Shown here: positions 28,068 to 37,615 of the stretch, piece after piece
Numbering within the stretch: position 1 is the first letter of the stretch
Layout of the letters: every line of letters starts with the position of its first letter
From: Fibrobacteria bacterium
Lineage (GTDB): Bacteria; Fibrobacterota; Fibrobacteria; UBA5070
Direction of reading: 5' to 3'
Assembly (NCBI GenBank): GCA_020633825.1
Contig: JACKCV010000001.1
Coordinates: 62,001-126,000, forward strand
DNA: 64,000 nt
The notes under the pieces: generated by a model
Databases searched by the model: none
Told to the model about the DNA's origin: nothing
The model's input: the letters and a program-made list of their open reading frames with translations, nothing else
Translations under genes and position numbers: made by a program

Positions 28068-28909
28068 TCCAGATCGGCCTCCCCTCCAAGGGGCGTCTCC
28101 ACGAACCCCTCGTCGCGTTGCTCAAACAAGCCGGCTACCGGTTCCGGGTCGACGGGCGGAGCCTTCGCATCCCCTGCTCGGGCACCGACACCTCCCTGGT
28201 CCTGCTGCGGACCGACGACATCTCCACCCTGGTCGCCGAAGGGATCCTCGACGCCGGGATCAGCACCCAGGACATCGTCGAGGAGAGCCAGGCCGACGTC
28301 GTCGAAGTCCTGAAGCTCGACATGGGTCACTGCCGCATCGTGGTCGCCGTTCCCGAGAACGGACCCTTCAAGACACCCGCCGACCTCGATGGCCGGACCA
28401 TCGCGACCTCCTTTCCGCGGCTGGCCGCCAACTTCTTCGCCAAGCACGGGGCCAAACCGCGATTCGTCGAGGTGGGAGGCTCCTGCGAGGCCATGGTGCC
28501 GCTGGGAATGGCCGAAGCCATCGTCGACATCACCGAGACCGGGAACTCGCTGCGCGACAACGGGCTGAGGATCCTCTCGGAGATCGGCTCCTACCAGACC
28601 GTCCTGGTCGCGCGGGCCGAAAATGCCGAGAATCCCGAGATCAAGGCCCTCGTGCGCCGCATCCAAGGTGCCCTGATCGCCCAGACCTACCGTTTGGTGG
28701 AATACAACATCCGCCGGGATCGCCTGGCCGAGGCCGAAAAGGTGACCCCCGGGTTCCAGAGCCCCACCGTCACCGCGCTGGAAGATCCCCAGTGGTGTGC
28801 CGTCCGCGCCATGGTTCCCCAGAAGCAGCTCGGGAAGGTCATGGACGATCTCGAGGCCTTGGGCGCGACGGCGATCATCCAGTTCGGAATCGAGAACTGC
28901 CGGCTGTGA
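28064..28909 (+). CDS. hisG: ATP phosphoribosyltransferase HisG, long form
   Basis: 281 residues, the length of the hexameric long form with its own C-terminal ACT-like regulatory domain (about 210-281), so no HisZ partner is needed. Motifs include GLPSKGRL at the start, DAGISTQDIVEE and the PRPP-binding region IVDITETGNSLRDNGL. First step of histidine synthesis, normally feedback inhibited by histidine. ATGA and GTGA overlaps tie it to hisE and plsC. Confidence 0.95.
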   Translation: MIQIGLPSKGRLHEPLVALLKQAGYRFRVDGRSLRIPCSGTDTSLVLLRTDDISTLVAEGILDAGISTQDIVEESQADVVEVLKLDMGHCRIVVAVPENGPFKTPADLDGRTIATSFPRLAANFFAKHGAKPRFVEVGGSCEAMVPLGMAEAIVDITETGNSLRDNGLRILSEIGSYQTVLVARAENAENPEIKALVRRIQGALIAQTYRLVEYNIRRDRLAEAEKVTPGFQSPTVTALEDPQWCAVRAMVPQKQLGKVMDDLEALGATAIIQFGIENCRL

Positions 28910-29691
28910 CCTCCCCCGACGTCAAGCCCGCCCGAGGTCGGGAGCCCGGACGGGGGGCGCTGGCCCATGCCGTCGCCCGGTTGCGGGCCGTGACGTTCCT
29001 CTCCGCGACCTTCGGCTCGGTCCTTCTGGTCGGGTTCTGGCTGGTTCCCCTTGCGGTGCTGTTCCGCAAGCCCTCCTGGCTGAAGACTCCCTGCCGGGCC
29101 TGGGTCCGGGGCATCCTCCCCCTCATGGGGGTCCGGGTGCGTCTGGAAGGGGCGCACCATCTGGAAGATCCCACTCCACGGCTGTTCGTCGCCAACCACC
29201 AGAGCTTCGTCGACATTCCGTTGATGATGGGATGGGTCCGCTGGCCGTCGTTCCTGGCCAAGAAAGAGATCGCCAGCTGGCCCTGGTTCGGATCGGCGAT
29301 GCGGCTTCTCCAGTGCGTCTTCGTCGACCGCTCCGACCGCCATTCCCGAACGGCGGCGAGCCGCGCGGTCCGTGGTGCCATGGACCACGGAATCGACTTC
29401 TGCATCTTCCCCGAGGGGACGCGTTCCCCCGACGGCGAACTCCTCCCCTTGCGTCCGGGAGCTTTCCAGATCGCCCTCGATTCGGGTGCCTTGCTGACCC
29501 CGGTCGTGATCGATCCGACCTGGCGCATCCTGAACAAGAAGGGGTACCGCATGTGGGCCGGCGAGGTGGTGGTTTCCATCCTCGCGCCCATCGCCACCAC
29601 GGGCGAAGGGGCCCCCGACCGCAAGGCTCTGGCCCAGATCGTCGAAGATTCGATGCGCGCGGAGCTCCATCGACTGCGCGACGCGGCATGA
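28906..29691 (+). CDS. plsC: 1-acyl-sn-glycerol-3-phosphate acyltransferase
   Basis: 261 residues from GTG overlapping the hisG stop. One N-terminal membrane helix (about 30-52), then the acyltransferase motifs NHQSFVD (H-x4-D), the substrate block FPEGTRS and a PVVIDPT stretch. It forms phosphatidic acid at the inner membrane. ATGA overlap with fmt. Confidence 0.92.
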   Translation: MTSPDVKPARGREPGRGALAHAVARLRAVTFLSATFGSVLLVGFWLVPLAVLFRKPSWLKTPCRAWVRGILPLMGVRVRLEGAHHLEDPTPRLFVANHQSFVDIPLMMGWVRWPSFLAKKEIASWPWFGSAMRLLQCVFVDRSDRHSRTAASRAVRGAMDHGIDFCIFPEGTRSPDGELLPLRPGAFQIALDSGALLTPVVIDPTWRILNKKGYRMWAGEVVVSILAPIATTGEGAPDRKALAQIVEDSMRAELHRLRDAA

Positions 29692-30632
29692 AGATCGTCT
29701 TCCTGGGCACTCCGCCCATCGCCGCCCGGTGCCTGGAACACCTGCAGGGCACGGAGCACGAGATCGCCGCGGTATGCACCCATCCGGATCGTTTGATGGG
29801 ACGCGGCCTCAAGCCCCACCCCACGGCGGTGAAGGAAGTGGCCTTGCGCTTCGGGCTGCCGGTGCGGGAAGTTCCCGATGTGAAGGATCCCTCCTTCGCG
29901 GCTTGGCTCTCCGAGCTGGGAGCCGATCTCCTGGTCGTGGTGGCTTTCGTCATCCTTCCCGGCGCGGTGCTGGCCACGACACGCCTGGGGGCGATCAACC
30001 TGCACGGTTCCCTGCTTCCCCGGTGGCGGGGTGCCGCCCCCGTGCAACGTTCGATCGAAGCCGGGGAACCGGTGACGGGAGTCTCGGTGTTCCGGCTCGA
30101 CAACGGGGTCGACACCGGAGGAATCCTGTTGCAGCGCACCCTCGAGGTGGGGCCCGACGAGACCTCGGGCGAAGTCCTGGCCCGCATGGGGGAGATCGGT
30201 GGACCCGCCCTGGAGGAGGCCCTCGCGCTTCTGTCGGCCGAGGCGATTCCCTCGGGAACACGCCAGGACCCCGCCTTGGCGACGAGGGCACCCAAACTCA
30301 CCCCCGAAGAGGGACGGATCGACTGGTCCCTCCCGGCGCCGAAAATCCATGACAAGATCCGTGCCTTCCATCCCGCACCCGGTTGCTGGTCGGAGTTGCG
30401 GGATGAAACCACTTCGGTGGGCCGGGTGAAGATCTGGAGGACCAAAGTCGTGCAGGATTCCAACCCCCCAGGGGATGCGGGCGCCCTTCTCTGGGGAGAC
30501 GCCGGCAAGGCCATGGTGCGATGCGGGGAGGGTTCCTTGGAGCTCCTCGAGGTCCAAGCCGAGGGCAAGCCCCGGCGTGGCGGTGCGGATTGGTTGCGAG
30601 GCCTGCGCGCTCGATCGCCCCGTCTGTCATGA
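29688..30632 (+). CDS. fmt: Methionyl-tRNA formyltransferase
   Basis: 314 residues. The N-terminal formyltransferase domain has INLHGSLLPRWRGAAPVQ (catalytic Asn and His) and VFRLDNGVDTGGILLQ (catalytic Asp). The C-terminal OB-like domain binds the tRNA. It formylates Met on the initiator tRNA. It overlaps plsC and rsmB by ATGA on each side. The initiator tRNA itself lies 3 kb downstream. Confidence 0.95.
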   Translation: MKIVFLGTPPIAARCLEHLQGTEHEIAAVCTHPDRLMGRGLKPHPTAVKEVALRFGLPVREVPDVKDPSFAAWLSELGADLLVVVAFVILPGAVLATTRLGAINLHGSLLPRWRGAAPVQRSIEAGEPVTGVSVFRLDNGVDTGGILLQRTLEVGPDETSGEVLARMGEIGGPALEEALALLSAEAIPSGTRQDPALATRAPKLTPEEGRIDWSLPAPKIHDKIRAFHPAPGCWSELRDETTSVGRVKIWRTKVVQDSNPPGDAGALLWGDAGKAMVRCGEGSLELLEVQAEGKPRRGGADWLRGLRARSPRLS

Positions 30633-31927
30633 ACCGGCACTCTCCCTTCGATCGATTCCCCTCCCCTCGAAACGAGCCTTCCGTGGAAGGGCTCCCCGCG
30701 CGCCGGGCGGCCCTGGAAGCGCTCCTGGACTTCGCGGCCAACGGGACCTTCGTCGCCGAAGCCCTCGGCCGCACGCGCGAACGCCTCGATCCCCGCGATC
30801 GCGCGCTCGCCCTCGAAAGCGCCCTGTCCGCCGTGCGGTGGATGGCCCGGCTGGACCATCACCTCGACCGGTTCCTGCGGGGAAACACCCCGGAACCGGT
30901 GCGATGGCTGCTGCGTCTGGGGTTGGCGCAATGCCGCATCCTCGACCGCATTCCCGTCCACGCGGCGGTGCATGTCTCGGTGGAACTCGCCCACGAGTTC
31001 TTCGGCCGGGGAGCCGCGGGGCTGGTGAACGCCGTGCTGCGTCGGGCCGCCCACGCTCCCTGGGAAGACCCCGAAGGGGACGAACCCGCCGCCCTCGCCG
31101 TCCGCACCTCCCATCCCGCCTGGCTGGTCCAGCGTTGGATCCGTCGTCATGGACTGGAAACCGCCAAGGCCATGCTCGAGGCGGGAGGACGAGATCCGGC
31201 GATCTGGGTGCGAGTCCGACCCGGGGTCGAGGTCCTACCCTGGGACCCCGCGGCCGAAACCGCGCAGGCCTACGACGGATTCTTCCGCCGTGTCGAAGCC
31301 TCCCGGGAAGCCATCCTCTCCAGCGAAGCTTTCCGCAACGGGAGGGTCTCCTTCCAGGATCCTTCCTCGGGAGCCTGCGCCTTGGCCTTGTCCGGGAAAT
31401 TGGCTCCCGGGATGGTGGTGGCCGATCTGTGCGCCGCCCCCGGCGGGAAGATCGCCTGCCTGCACGACCACGGAGACCTGGAAGGGGTGAAGACCTTCGC
31501 CCTCGACCTCTCCCGTCATCGGCAAATGCGCACGCAGGACGGGTTCCGACGGTTGGGGATGCGCTCGACCGTGGCCGTGGCCGACGGCCTGCAGCCTCCC
31601 CTGCGTCCGGGTTCGCTCGACGCCGTGCTGCTCGACGCCCCCTGCTCGAACCTGGGAGTGCTTTCGCGCCGCCCCGAAGCCCGGTGGCGGCTGCGTCCCG
31701 ACGATCCGCGCCAACACGCGAAGCTGCAGCGCACCTTGCTCTCCTCGGCGATTCCTTTGGTCCGTCCGGGCGGGTGGATCGTCTACTCGGTCTGCTCCAC
31801 CGAGCCCGACGAAGGGGAAAAGGTGCTGGAGGATCTCCCCGGAGTGGAGGTCGAGCACCTCGAAACCCGGTTGCAAGGGATGCAGGAAGGGGACGGATTC
31901 TTCCTCGCCCTCCTGCGGCGCGTCTGA
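30629..31927 (+). CDS. rsmB: 16S rRNA m5C967 methyltransferase RsmB
   Basis: 432 residues. An N-terminal NusB-like RNA-binding domain (about 20-160) and a C-terminal Rossmann methyltransferase with ADLCAAPGGK (SAM site), DAPCSNLG (Cys339) and the nucleophile region SVCSTEP (Cys389). The fmt-rsmB order is widely conserved. ATGA overlap with fmt. The N-terminal extension of 20 residues is Pro/Arg-rich. Confidence 0.94.
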   Translation: MNRHSPFDRFPSPRNEPSVEGLPARRAALEALLDFAANGTFVAEALGRTRERLDPRDRALALESALSAVRWMARLDHHLDRFLRGNTPEPVRWLLRLGLAQCRILDRIPVHAAVHVSVELAHEFFGRGAAGLVNAVLRRAAHAPWEDPEGDEPAALAVRTSHPAWLVQRWIRRHGLETAKAMLEAGGRDPAIWVRVRPGVEVLPWDPAAETAQAYDGFFRRVEASREAILSSEAFRNGRVSFQDPSSGACALALSGKLAPGMVVADLCAAPGGKIACLHDHGDLEGVKTFALDLSRHRQMRTQDGFRRLGMRSTVAVADGLQPPLRPGSLDAVLLDAPCSNLGVLSRRPEARWRLRPDDPRQHAKLQRTLLSSAIPLVRPGGWIVYSVCSTEPDEGEKVLEDLPGVEVEHLETRLQGMQEGDGFFLALLRRV

Positions 31928-32007
31928 GGCGACCCCTGGCTGCGTTGCCGCCATCCCCCGCGGAGAATTACCCTTGGACGACGACCGTTCGCCCAGGAGC
32001 CAAATCC

Positions 32008-32193
32008 ATGGACCTCCAGACCCTCCCGCTTGAAGCCCTCGAGGCCGAATTGAAACGTCGCCGCTTCGCCCAGTTGGGCGAGCTGAAGGCTCGCATCCGC
32101 GAGCACGAACAATCCATCCTGGGTCTCGAGCAGGAATTGTCGAGCTTGGGAGAAATCCGTCCCGAAACCCGTCGCCGGAAGGCCCGCTCATGA
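32008..32193 (+). CDS. Small coiled-coil protein, unknown function
   Basis: 61 residues, AGGAG ten bases before the ATG. Almost entirely helical with heptad-like spacing (LPLEALEAELKRRRF, then EHEQSILGLEQELSSL). The stop overlaps the next lipoprotein gene (ATGA). Not recognised. Confidence 0.6.
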   Translation: MDLQTLPLEALEAELKRRRFAQLGELKARIREHEQSILGLEQELSSLGEIRPETRRRKARS

Positions 32194-32594
32194 ATCGCCG
32201 TCTCGTCCTCGCCTTGGTCGCCACCTCGATGGCGCTCGCCGCCTGCAACAAGGAAGAGGAGGCGGCTCCTCCTCCTCCCCCGCCCCCCAAGCCCAAGGAA
32301 TTCGCCACCCCCACCGACGGGCTGCTGCAACCCGAGCGGGCGGCCCGCTGGCGCCAAGCCGACTCCCTGGTGCGCCTCATCGATTCCACCTTCTCCGAAT
32401 CCATCAAGGCCTCCCCCGACCGCGCGGGCGAGCTCACCCAGCAGCAGAACACCGCCCGCGACCTCGCCGTCCGCAAGGCGGGACTCCTGGGCTGGAAGGA
32501 ATACCGTTGGATCCTCGAGGAGGCTCCGCGCAATCCGGCCAACGCCGCGGCGTTCGAAGCCGCCGGCCTTTCGATGGCCACCACGGGCAAGTGA
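32190..32594 (+). CDS. Small lipoprotein, unknown function
   Basis: 134 residues with lipobox LAAC followed by an acidic and Pro-rich linker (EEEAAPPPPPPPKPK), as used to span from the membrane to the wall. The rest is helical, around WRQADSLVRLIDSTFSE. Last gene of the hisE-to-here run. Role unknown. Confidence 0.65.
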   Translation: MNRRLVLALVATSMALAACNKEEEAAPPPPPPPKPKEFATPTDGLLQPERAARWRQADSLVRLIDSTFSESIKASPDRAGELTQQQNTARDLAVRKAGLLGWKEYRWILEEAPRNPANAAAFEAAGLSMATTGK

Positions 32595-32768
32595 TCTCCG
32601 CACCGCTCCGGGATACGTCCGGGGCGGTAGCTCGGTCTGCTGTCGAGGTCGCTCGATCGTCTCGCGGCGCCACCTCCGGCAGGCGGCTCCTGTCGCAGCG
32701 GCACCCACGGCCTCGGCGAGACACGGGGGACTCGGGAAACGGAAATTCGACGCGGAGCGTTCGGGCGG

Positions 32769-33395
32769 TCAGGCCGCGACGGGGCGGTCCATGCTCAACC
32801 GGTAGCGACTGCGCGATTCATCGGTCAGCATGCCTTCGAAGAGCAGCCGGAAGACGTTTTCGTAGGCTCGAAGGGCGGTGGTTTCCAAAGTCAGCATGGT
32901 GCGGGGGTGCACGATGTAGCGGATGGAGGCGAGGTAGACCATCGACAGGACTCGGGCATCGATGTCCTTGCGGAAGGCCCCTTTCTCGATCCCTTCTTCC
33001 ACCAGGGTGTGGAAGTACTTCCGCACGAGGTCTTCCCGGAAGTTCTCCAGGTTGGCGAGGATTTCCGGTTCGGCGTTGCGGAGGTCGTCGAGGAATCCCT
33101 CGCCCAGACGGGAGTACTGGATCCCCACGTACTCCATGACGCGACGCAACTTGGCGGTGAAATCGTCTTCGGCACGCTCCATCAGGGAGAGCAGACCGCG
33201 TTCGATCTCCCCGGTGACATCGGTCAGCACGGCCATGAGCATTTCACGCTTGCCGGGGAAGACGCGATAGAGGGTCTTCTTGCTCATCCCCAAACCGGAG
33301 GCGATGTCGTCCATGGTGACGCGTGTGTATCCGCGGACCAGGATCTCTTCGCTGGCCTTGCGGACGATCTTCGCTCTTACCTGTTCGCGATCCAT
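32769..33395 (-). CDS. TetR/AcrR-family transcriptional regulator
   Basis: 208 residues from ATG at 33395 with GGGGAGGAG upstream. The N-terminal HTH (about 8-55) shows RGYTRVTMDDIASGLGMSKKTLYRVFPGK, a textbook TetR motif; the C-terminal domain is helical. No divergent partner operon is adjacent (tRNA-fMet follows on the other strand), so the target is not evident from context. Confidence 0.92.
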   Translation of the reverse strand: MDREQVRAKIVRKASEEILVRGYTRVTMDDIASGLGMSKKTLYRVFPGKREMLMAVLTDVTGEIERGLLSLMERAEDDFTAKLRRVMEYVGIQYSRLGEGFLDDLRNAEPEILANLENFREDLVRKYFHTLVEEGIEKGAFRKDIDARVLSMVYLASIRYIVHPRTMLTLETTALRAYENVFRLLFEGMLTDESRSRYRLSMDRPVAA

Positions 33396-33546
33396 CGCTC
33401 CTCCCCATCGGGGTGACGACCGGAGAGGCCCGATCGGTATGGGGGATTCTATCACCCCGCATCGATTCCGGTCAAGTCATTGTCGATCCTGGGGGTTAGG
33501 CCGGCCGGGAATTCCCGGGGATCGGAGGCGAATTCGCCCTTTGCCC

Positions 33547-33574
33547 TTGCCAGGGGGCGTGCATGGTGTATCTT
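33547..33574 (+). promoter_or_regulatory. Promoter of tRNA-fMet
   Basis: TTGCCA (33547-33552), a 16-base spacer and TATCTT (33569-33574), ending 12 bases before the mature tRNA 5' end. The TATCTT box recurs before other genes of this window. Confidence 0.5.
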
Positions 33575-33586
33575 TCCTTCTCTAGC

Positions 33587-33660
<74 letters not shown>

Positions 33661-33664
33661 CTCA

Positions 33665-33694
33665 GAAGGGTCGTCTCGCAAGAGACGGCCCTTC
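33665..33694 (+). terminator. Terminator of tRNA-fMet (repeat copy 1)
   Basis: A 13-bp stem (GAAGGGTCGTCTC with GAGACGGCCCTTC, one T-G pair) closed by a GCAA tetraloop and followed by CTGTTTCTT. The same hairpin recurs at 33800, 34235 and 34672. Confidence 0.8.
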
Positions 33695-33720
33695 CTGTTT
33701 CTTGGCGCACCGCGCACATG

Positions 33721-33795
33721 CCTGAGGTGGAGCGATCCGGTAGCTCGTTGGGCTCATAACCCAAGTGGTCGTAGGTTCAAATCCTGCCCCCGCAA
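33721..33795 (+). pseudogene. Degenerate tRNA-fMet copy 2
   Basis: D-arm, anticodon arm with CAT and T-arm are kept almost base for base. The 5' acceptor strand is replaced (CCTGAGG instead of CGCGGGG), so it cannot pair with CCCCGCA, and one base is inserted in the variable loop. It is followed by terminator copy 2. It starts 134 bases after the intact tRNA. Confidence 0.8.
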
Positions 33796-33799
33796 CTCA

Positions 33800-33829
33800 G
33801 AAGGGTCGTCTCGCAAGGGACGGCCCTTT
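33800..33829 (+). terminator. Terminator hairpin copy 2
   Basis: Same stem as behind the intact tRNA, with one changed base in the tip region and followed by CTGTTTCTT. Confidence 0.6.
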
Positions 33830-33999
33830 CTGTTTCTTGGCGCACCGCGCACACGCCTGAGGTGGGCAGTCCGGTTTGCTTTTCGCAGCAGGAGCCATTT
33901 TCAGGCGGCTGTAGTTTCGCGGGTTTAGGGTACTCGAAACCTGCGGAAGGAGTTCGTCTTCGTCACCGCTGGGTTTCGAGGCCCTCAACCAGCGGTGAT

Positions 34000-34230
34000 G
34001 GGCAGTCCGGGAACTCGGTGGGCTCATAACCCAAGTGGTCGTAGGTCGGGCGGTCGGAAGACGCGGATCGAGGGCATCGCTCGGCCTGGGAACCGCGTCT
34101 GCACTCGCTCCGAGAGGTCACCGCACCCTCCGGGTGCGCCTCCCCCATCGTCCCTCGCGCACTCACGGCCCCCATTCCGTCGCGCTGCCTCCCTCCCGCA
34201 TCCTCCGTCCGCCCATCAGTGCCCCCGCAA
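34000..34230 (+). pseudogene. tRNA-fMet remnant copy 3, interrupted in the T-arm
   Basis: It starts at GGGCAGTCCGG, keeps the anticodon region GGGCTCATAACCCAA, is cut after GTCGTAGGT by the 174-base insert, and resumes with the acceptor 3' strand CCCCCGCAA. The 125-base insert to its left is flanked by direct copies of GGGCAGTCCGG (33864-33874 and 34000-34010). Confidence 0.7.
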
Positions 34231-34234
34231 CTCA

Positions 34235-34264
34235 GAAGGGTCGTCTCGCAAGAGACGGCCCTTC
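34235..34264 (+). terminator. Terminator hairpin copy 3
   Basis: Identical in its stem to copy 1, followed by CTGTTTCTT. Confidence 0.55.
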
Positions 34265-34435
34265 CTGTTTCTTGGCGCATCGCGCACATGCCTGAGGTGG
34301 AGCGATCCGGTTTGCTTTTCGCAGCAGGAGCCATTTTCAGACGGCTGTAGTTCCGCTGGTTGAGGGTACTCGAAACCTGCGGAAGGAGTTCGTCTTCGTC
34401 ACCGCTGGGTTTCGAGGCCCTCAACCAGCGGTGAT

Positions 34436-34667
34436 GGGCAGTCCGGGAACTCGTTGGCCTCAAAACCCTGTGTGGTCGTAGGTTGGGCGGTCGGAAGACG
34501 CGGCTCGGGTGCATCGCTCGGACTGGGCACCACGCCTGCACTCGCTCCGAGAGGTCACCGCACCCTCCGGGTGCGCCTCCCCCATCGTCCCTCGGGCACT
34601 CACGGCCCCCATTCCGTCGCGCTGCCTCCCTCCCGCATCCTCCGCCCGCCCATCAGTGCCCCCGCAA
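34436..34667 (+). pseudogene. tRNA-fMet remnant copy 4, mutated anticodon loop
   Basis: Same architecture as copy 3, but the anticodon loop reads CTCAAAA and the stem is disrupted, so this is the most decayed copy. It contains the second 174-base insert. Confidence 0.7.
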
Positions 34668-34671
34668 CTCA

Positions 34672-34701
34672 GAAGGGTCGTCTCGCAAGGGACGACCCTT
34701 T
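34672..34701 (+). terminator. Terminator hairpin copy 4
   Basis: Stem GGGTCGTC with GACGACCC, where the G-T pair of copy 1 has become a full pair, followed by TTTCTGTTTCTT. Confidence 0.55.
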
Positions 34702-34735
34702 CTGTTTCTTGGCGCACCGCGCACACGCCTGGACA

Positions 34736-35134
34736 GCTTGGAGGGTGTCCGACCTGAATCAGGAGACAAGATCACGATGAGCGACCCGTAGTCCCCCTTA
34801 GCAGATGGACCTGGTTTGGCGTGATTTCAGCGTCGACCATCCCAGCCCTCGGAGAGTCTCCGAATTCCTGCGCCTCGAAATGGATGGGCTTTGTCTTTGT
34901 GGCATTCGTAGTGGATGTCTCGCTGCATCGTGATGCGGAAGGTATCGTACCCGGCAACGGGCCACCCGAAAACCCGGGTGGATACCGACGGAAGCAGCCC
35001 ATGCCTAAATGCGAGAGCCTGCCTACTATTGAATCGACAGTCAGCCCCCCCTCCTCTCGACAGATTCCGGGCCATATCGCGTCCGTGACCATTCAGCCGG
35101 CCCTTTTTCCCGGCGACCCAACTGGAGTCCCAAC
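34736..35134. other. Gene-free leader before hsdM
   Basis: About 400 bases with lower GC than the backbone and no supported gene. It holds a hairpin (CCACCCG 34962-34968 with CGGGTGG 34975-34981) and a possible -10 box TACTAT (35024-35029) about 105 bases before hsdM; no good -35 is seen. Confidence 0.4.
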
Positions 35135-37615
35135 TTGGCCGTCAAGAAATCCGACCTCTACTCGTCCATCTGGGCCTCGTGCGATCAACTTCGAGGCGGC
35201 ATGGATGCCAGCCTGTACAAGAACTACGTGCTGTCGTTGCTGTTCATCAAGTACATCACCGACAAGTACTGGAACCGAGACGTTTTCGATCCGTTGGTGA
35301 AGATCCCCGACGGCGCGAGTTTTCACGACCTGAAGGCTTTGCGCGGCAAGAGCGACATCGGCGATCGGATCAACACCCAGATCATCCAGCCACTGATCGA
35401 CGCGAACCCGAAACTGTCGCGCAACGACTTCCCCAACTTCAACGATCCCGACAAGCTCGGCGAAGGCGCGAAGATGGTGGAGAGGCTCGGCAACCTGATC
35501 TCCATCTTCGCCAAGCCCGAATTGGATTTCTCGAGCAATCGCGCCGAGCACGACGACCTCCTGGGCGACGCCTACGAATACCTGATGCGCCACTTCGCGA
35601 CTGAGAGCGGGAAGAGCAAAGGGCAGTTCTACACCCCTTCGGAGGTCAGTCGCCTCATCGCCAAACTCCTGGGAATTTCCCGGGAGAATTCGAAGGCGAG
35701 CACCAACGTCTACGACCCCACCTGCGGTTCGGGGTCGTTGCTCCTGAAGGTCGCCGCCGAAGCGGGAAGGCAGATCACCCTCGAGGGGCAGGAACAGGAC
35801 GTGACCACCGCGGGCTTGGCCCGCATGAACATGATCCTCCACGACTTCCCCACCGCCACCATTCTCTCTGGCGACACGCTGAACGATCCCAAGTTCAAGG
35901 TCGAAGGACACCTTCGCGTCTATGACTACGTCGTGGCCAATCCTCCCTTCTCGGCCAAGGCCTGGAGCACGGGCATGCCCGTACCCATCCGCGAAAAGGA
36001 TCCCTACCAGCGCTTCGTCTGGGGTGAACCGCCCGCCAAGCAAGGCGACTACGCCTTCCTTCTGCACATCATTCGCTCCTTGAAGAGCACGGGCAAAGGC
36101 GCGTGCATCCTGCCCCACGGCGTTCTCTTCCGTGGAAATGCCGAAGCCGAAATTCGCGAGAATCTGGTGAAGTCGGGCATCCTCAAGGGCATCGTCGGCT
36201 TGCCGGCGAACCTCTTCTACGGCACCGGAATTCCCGCCTGCATCCTCCTGCTCGACAAGGAGAACGCCACGGCACGCAAGGGGATCTTCCTGATCGACGC
36301 GTCCAAGGGCTTCATCAAGGATGGCCCCAAGAACCGACTGCGCGACCAGGATCTCCACAAGATCGTCGACATCTTCCAGCGGCAGGCGGATCTACCCGGA
36401 TACTCGCGAATGGTTTCCCTCGACGAGATCGCCAGGAACGCCTACAACCTGAACCTCCCCCGCTACATCGATGGCAGCGATCCCGAAGATCTCCAAGACA
36501 TCGAAGGGCACCTCCGCGGCGGCATTCCCGAGCGCGACCTGGACGGGCTCGCCTCCTACTGGACGGAATTCGCCGGGATGCGCTCCATGCTCTTCGAGAC
36601 CACCGATCGCATCGGGTATTCGCGCCTGCGTCTACCGGCTTCCGAAGTCCGGTCGGCCATCTTCGAACACCCGCGTTTCCAGGCCTTCCACGCCACGGTC
36701 AACTCCCTCCTGGACAATTGGAAGACCACCAACCGCCCCCTACTGCTCGCCTTCCAGCAGAAGAGCCACCCCAAGGCTCTGATCGAGATCCTGTCCGAGA
36801 GTCTGCTTGAGACCTTCCGCACCGCACCTCTCCTGGAAGCGTACGACATCTACCAGAGACTGATGGACCAGTGGAACGACTCCATGCAGGACGATGCCTA
36901 CCTGATCGCTTCCGATGGCTGGATCAAGGGCGCGCAGCCGCGCGAGATCGTGAAGATCAAGAACAAGGACGACAAACTCGTTTGGCCCGAAGACCACGAT
37001 TACCTGGTTGGCAAACGACGCTTCAAGTCGGATCTCGTCCCGTCTGCCATCCTGATCGACCGATTCTTTCCTGCCGAACGCGACGGGTTGATCGAACTGG
37101 ATGCGCGCATCGCGAGCCCTGAACAGAAGCTCGAGGAGCTGCGAGAAGAACACTCCGGCGAGGATGGACTCCTCAACGAGGTTCTGGAGGGTGACTCCGA
37201 CAAGCCCAAGATCACCGCCAAAGGCATTCGCGACCGACTCAAGGCGATCGCCAAGGATGGCGATGCGGCCGAGGAGCGCGAGGTGCTCAAGTCGTATCTC
37301 AAGCTGTTGGAGGAGCTTTCGGCGACCAAGGCCACGAGGGACCAATCCCAAAAGGAACTGGATTCCCTGGTCCACGCGAAATACCCCACCCTGACGGAAA
37401 CCGACATCAAGGACCTGGTGATCGACGACAAGTGGTTCGCACGTTTGACGACCTCCGTCCACGGCGAACTCGACCGCATCTCCCAGCTGCTCACACGCCG
37501 CGTCAAGGAACTGGCCGAGCGCTACGAGACCCCTCTCCCCCAGCTCACCGAGCGCGTGGCCGATCTCGAAGCCAAAGTCGCCGGACATCTCGCCAAAATG
37601 GGGTTCTCGCTGTGA
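35135..37615 (+). CDS. hsdM: Type I restriction-modification system, modification subunit HsdM
   Basis: 826 residues from a TTG start with TGGAG eight bases upstream. An N-terminal HsdM helical domain (about 1-160) precedes an N6-adenine methyltransferase with SAM motif TCGSGS (196-201) and catalytic NPPF (269-272). A C-terminal extension (about 500-826), rich in charged helices, makes it longer than the usual 500-residue HsdM and typifies one subfamily. It methylates the host target with HsdS. The GTGA overlap with fic means coupled translation. Confidence 0.94.
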   Translation: MAVKKSDLYSSIWASCDQLRGGMDASLYKNYVLSLLFIKYITDKYWNRDVFDPLVKIPDGASFHDLKALRGKSDIGDRINTQIIQPLIDANPKLSRNDFPNFNDPDKLGEGAKMVERLGNLISIFAKPELDFSSNRAEHDDLLGDAYEYLMRHFATESGKSKGQFYTPSEVSRLIAKLLGISRENSKASTNVYDPTCGSGSLLLKVAAEAGRQITLEGQEQDVTTAGLARMNMILHDFPTATILSGDTLNDPKFKVEGHLRVYDYVVANPPFSAKAWSTGMPVPIREKDPYQRFVWGEPPAKQGDYAFLLHIIRSLKSTGKGACILPHGVLFRGNAEAEIRENLVKSGILKGIVGLPANLFYGTGIPACILLLDKENATARKGIFLIDASKGFIKDGPKNRLRDQDLHKIVDIFQRQADLPGYSRMVSLDEIARNAYNLNLPRYIDGSDPEDLQDIEGHLRGGIPERDLDGLASYWTEFAGMRSMLFETTDRIGYSRLRLPASEVRSAIFEHPRFQAFHATVNSLLDNWKTTNRPLLLAFQQKSHPKALIEILSESLLETFRTAPLLEAYDIYQRLMDQWNDSMQDDAYLIASDGWIKGAQPREIVKIKNKDDKLVWPEDHDYLVGKRRFKSDLVPSAILIDRFFPAERDGLIELDARIASPEQKLEELREEHSGEDGLLNEVLEGDSDKPKITAKGIRDRLKAIAKDGDAAEEREVLKSYLKLLEELSATKATRDQSQKELDSLVHAKYPTLTETDIKDLVIDDKWFARLTTSVHGELDRISQLLTRRVKELAERYETPLPQLTERVADLEAKVAGHLAKMGFSL

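Noticed and set aside
32595..32768. Structured RNA between the small lipoprotein and TetR genes
   Set aside because: GC-rich with weak local complementarity; no known RNA pattern recognised.
33721..33795. Second functional tRNA-fMet
   Set aside because: The 5' acceptor strand cannot pair with the 3' strand and the variable loop has an extra base; called a pseudogene.
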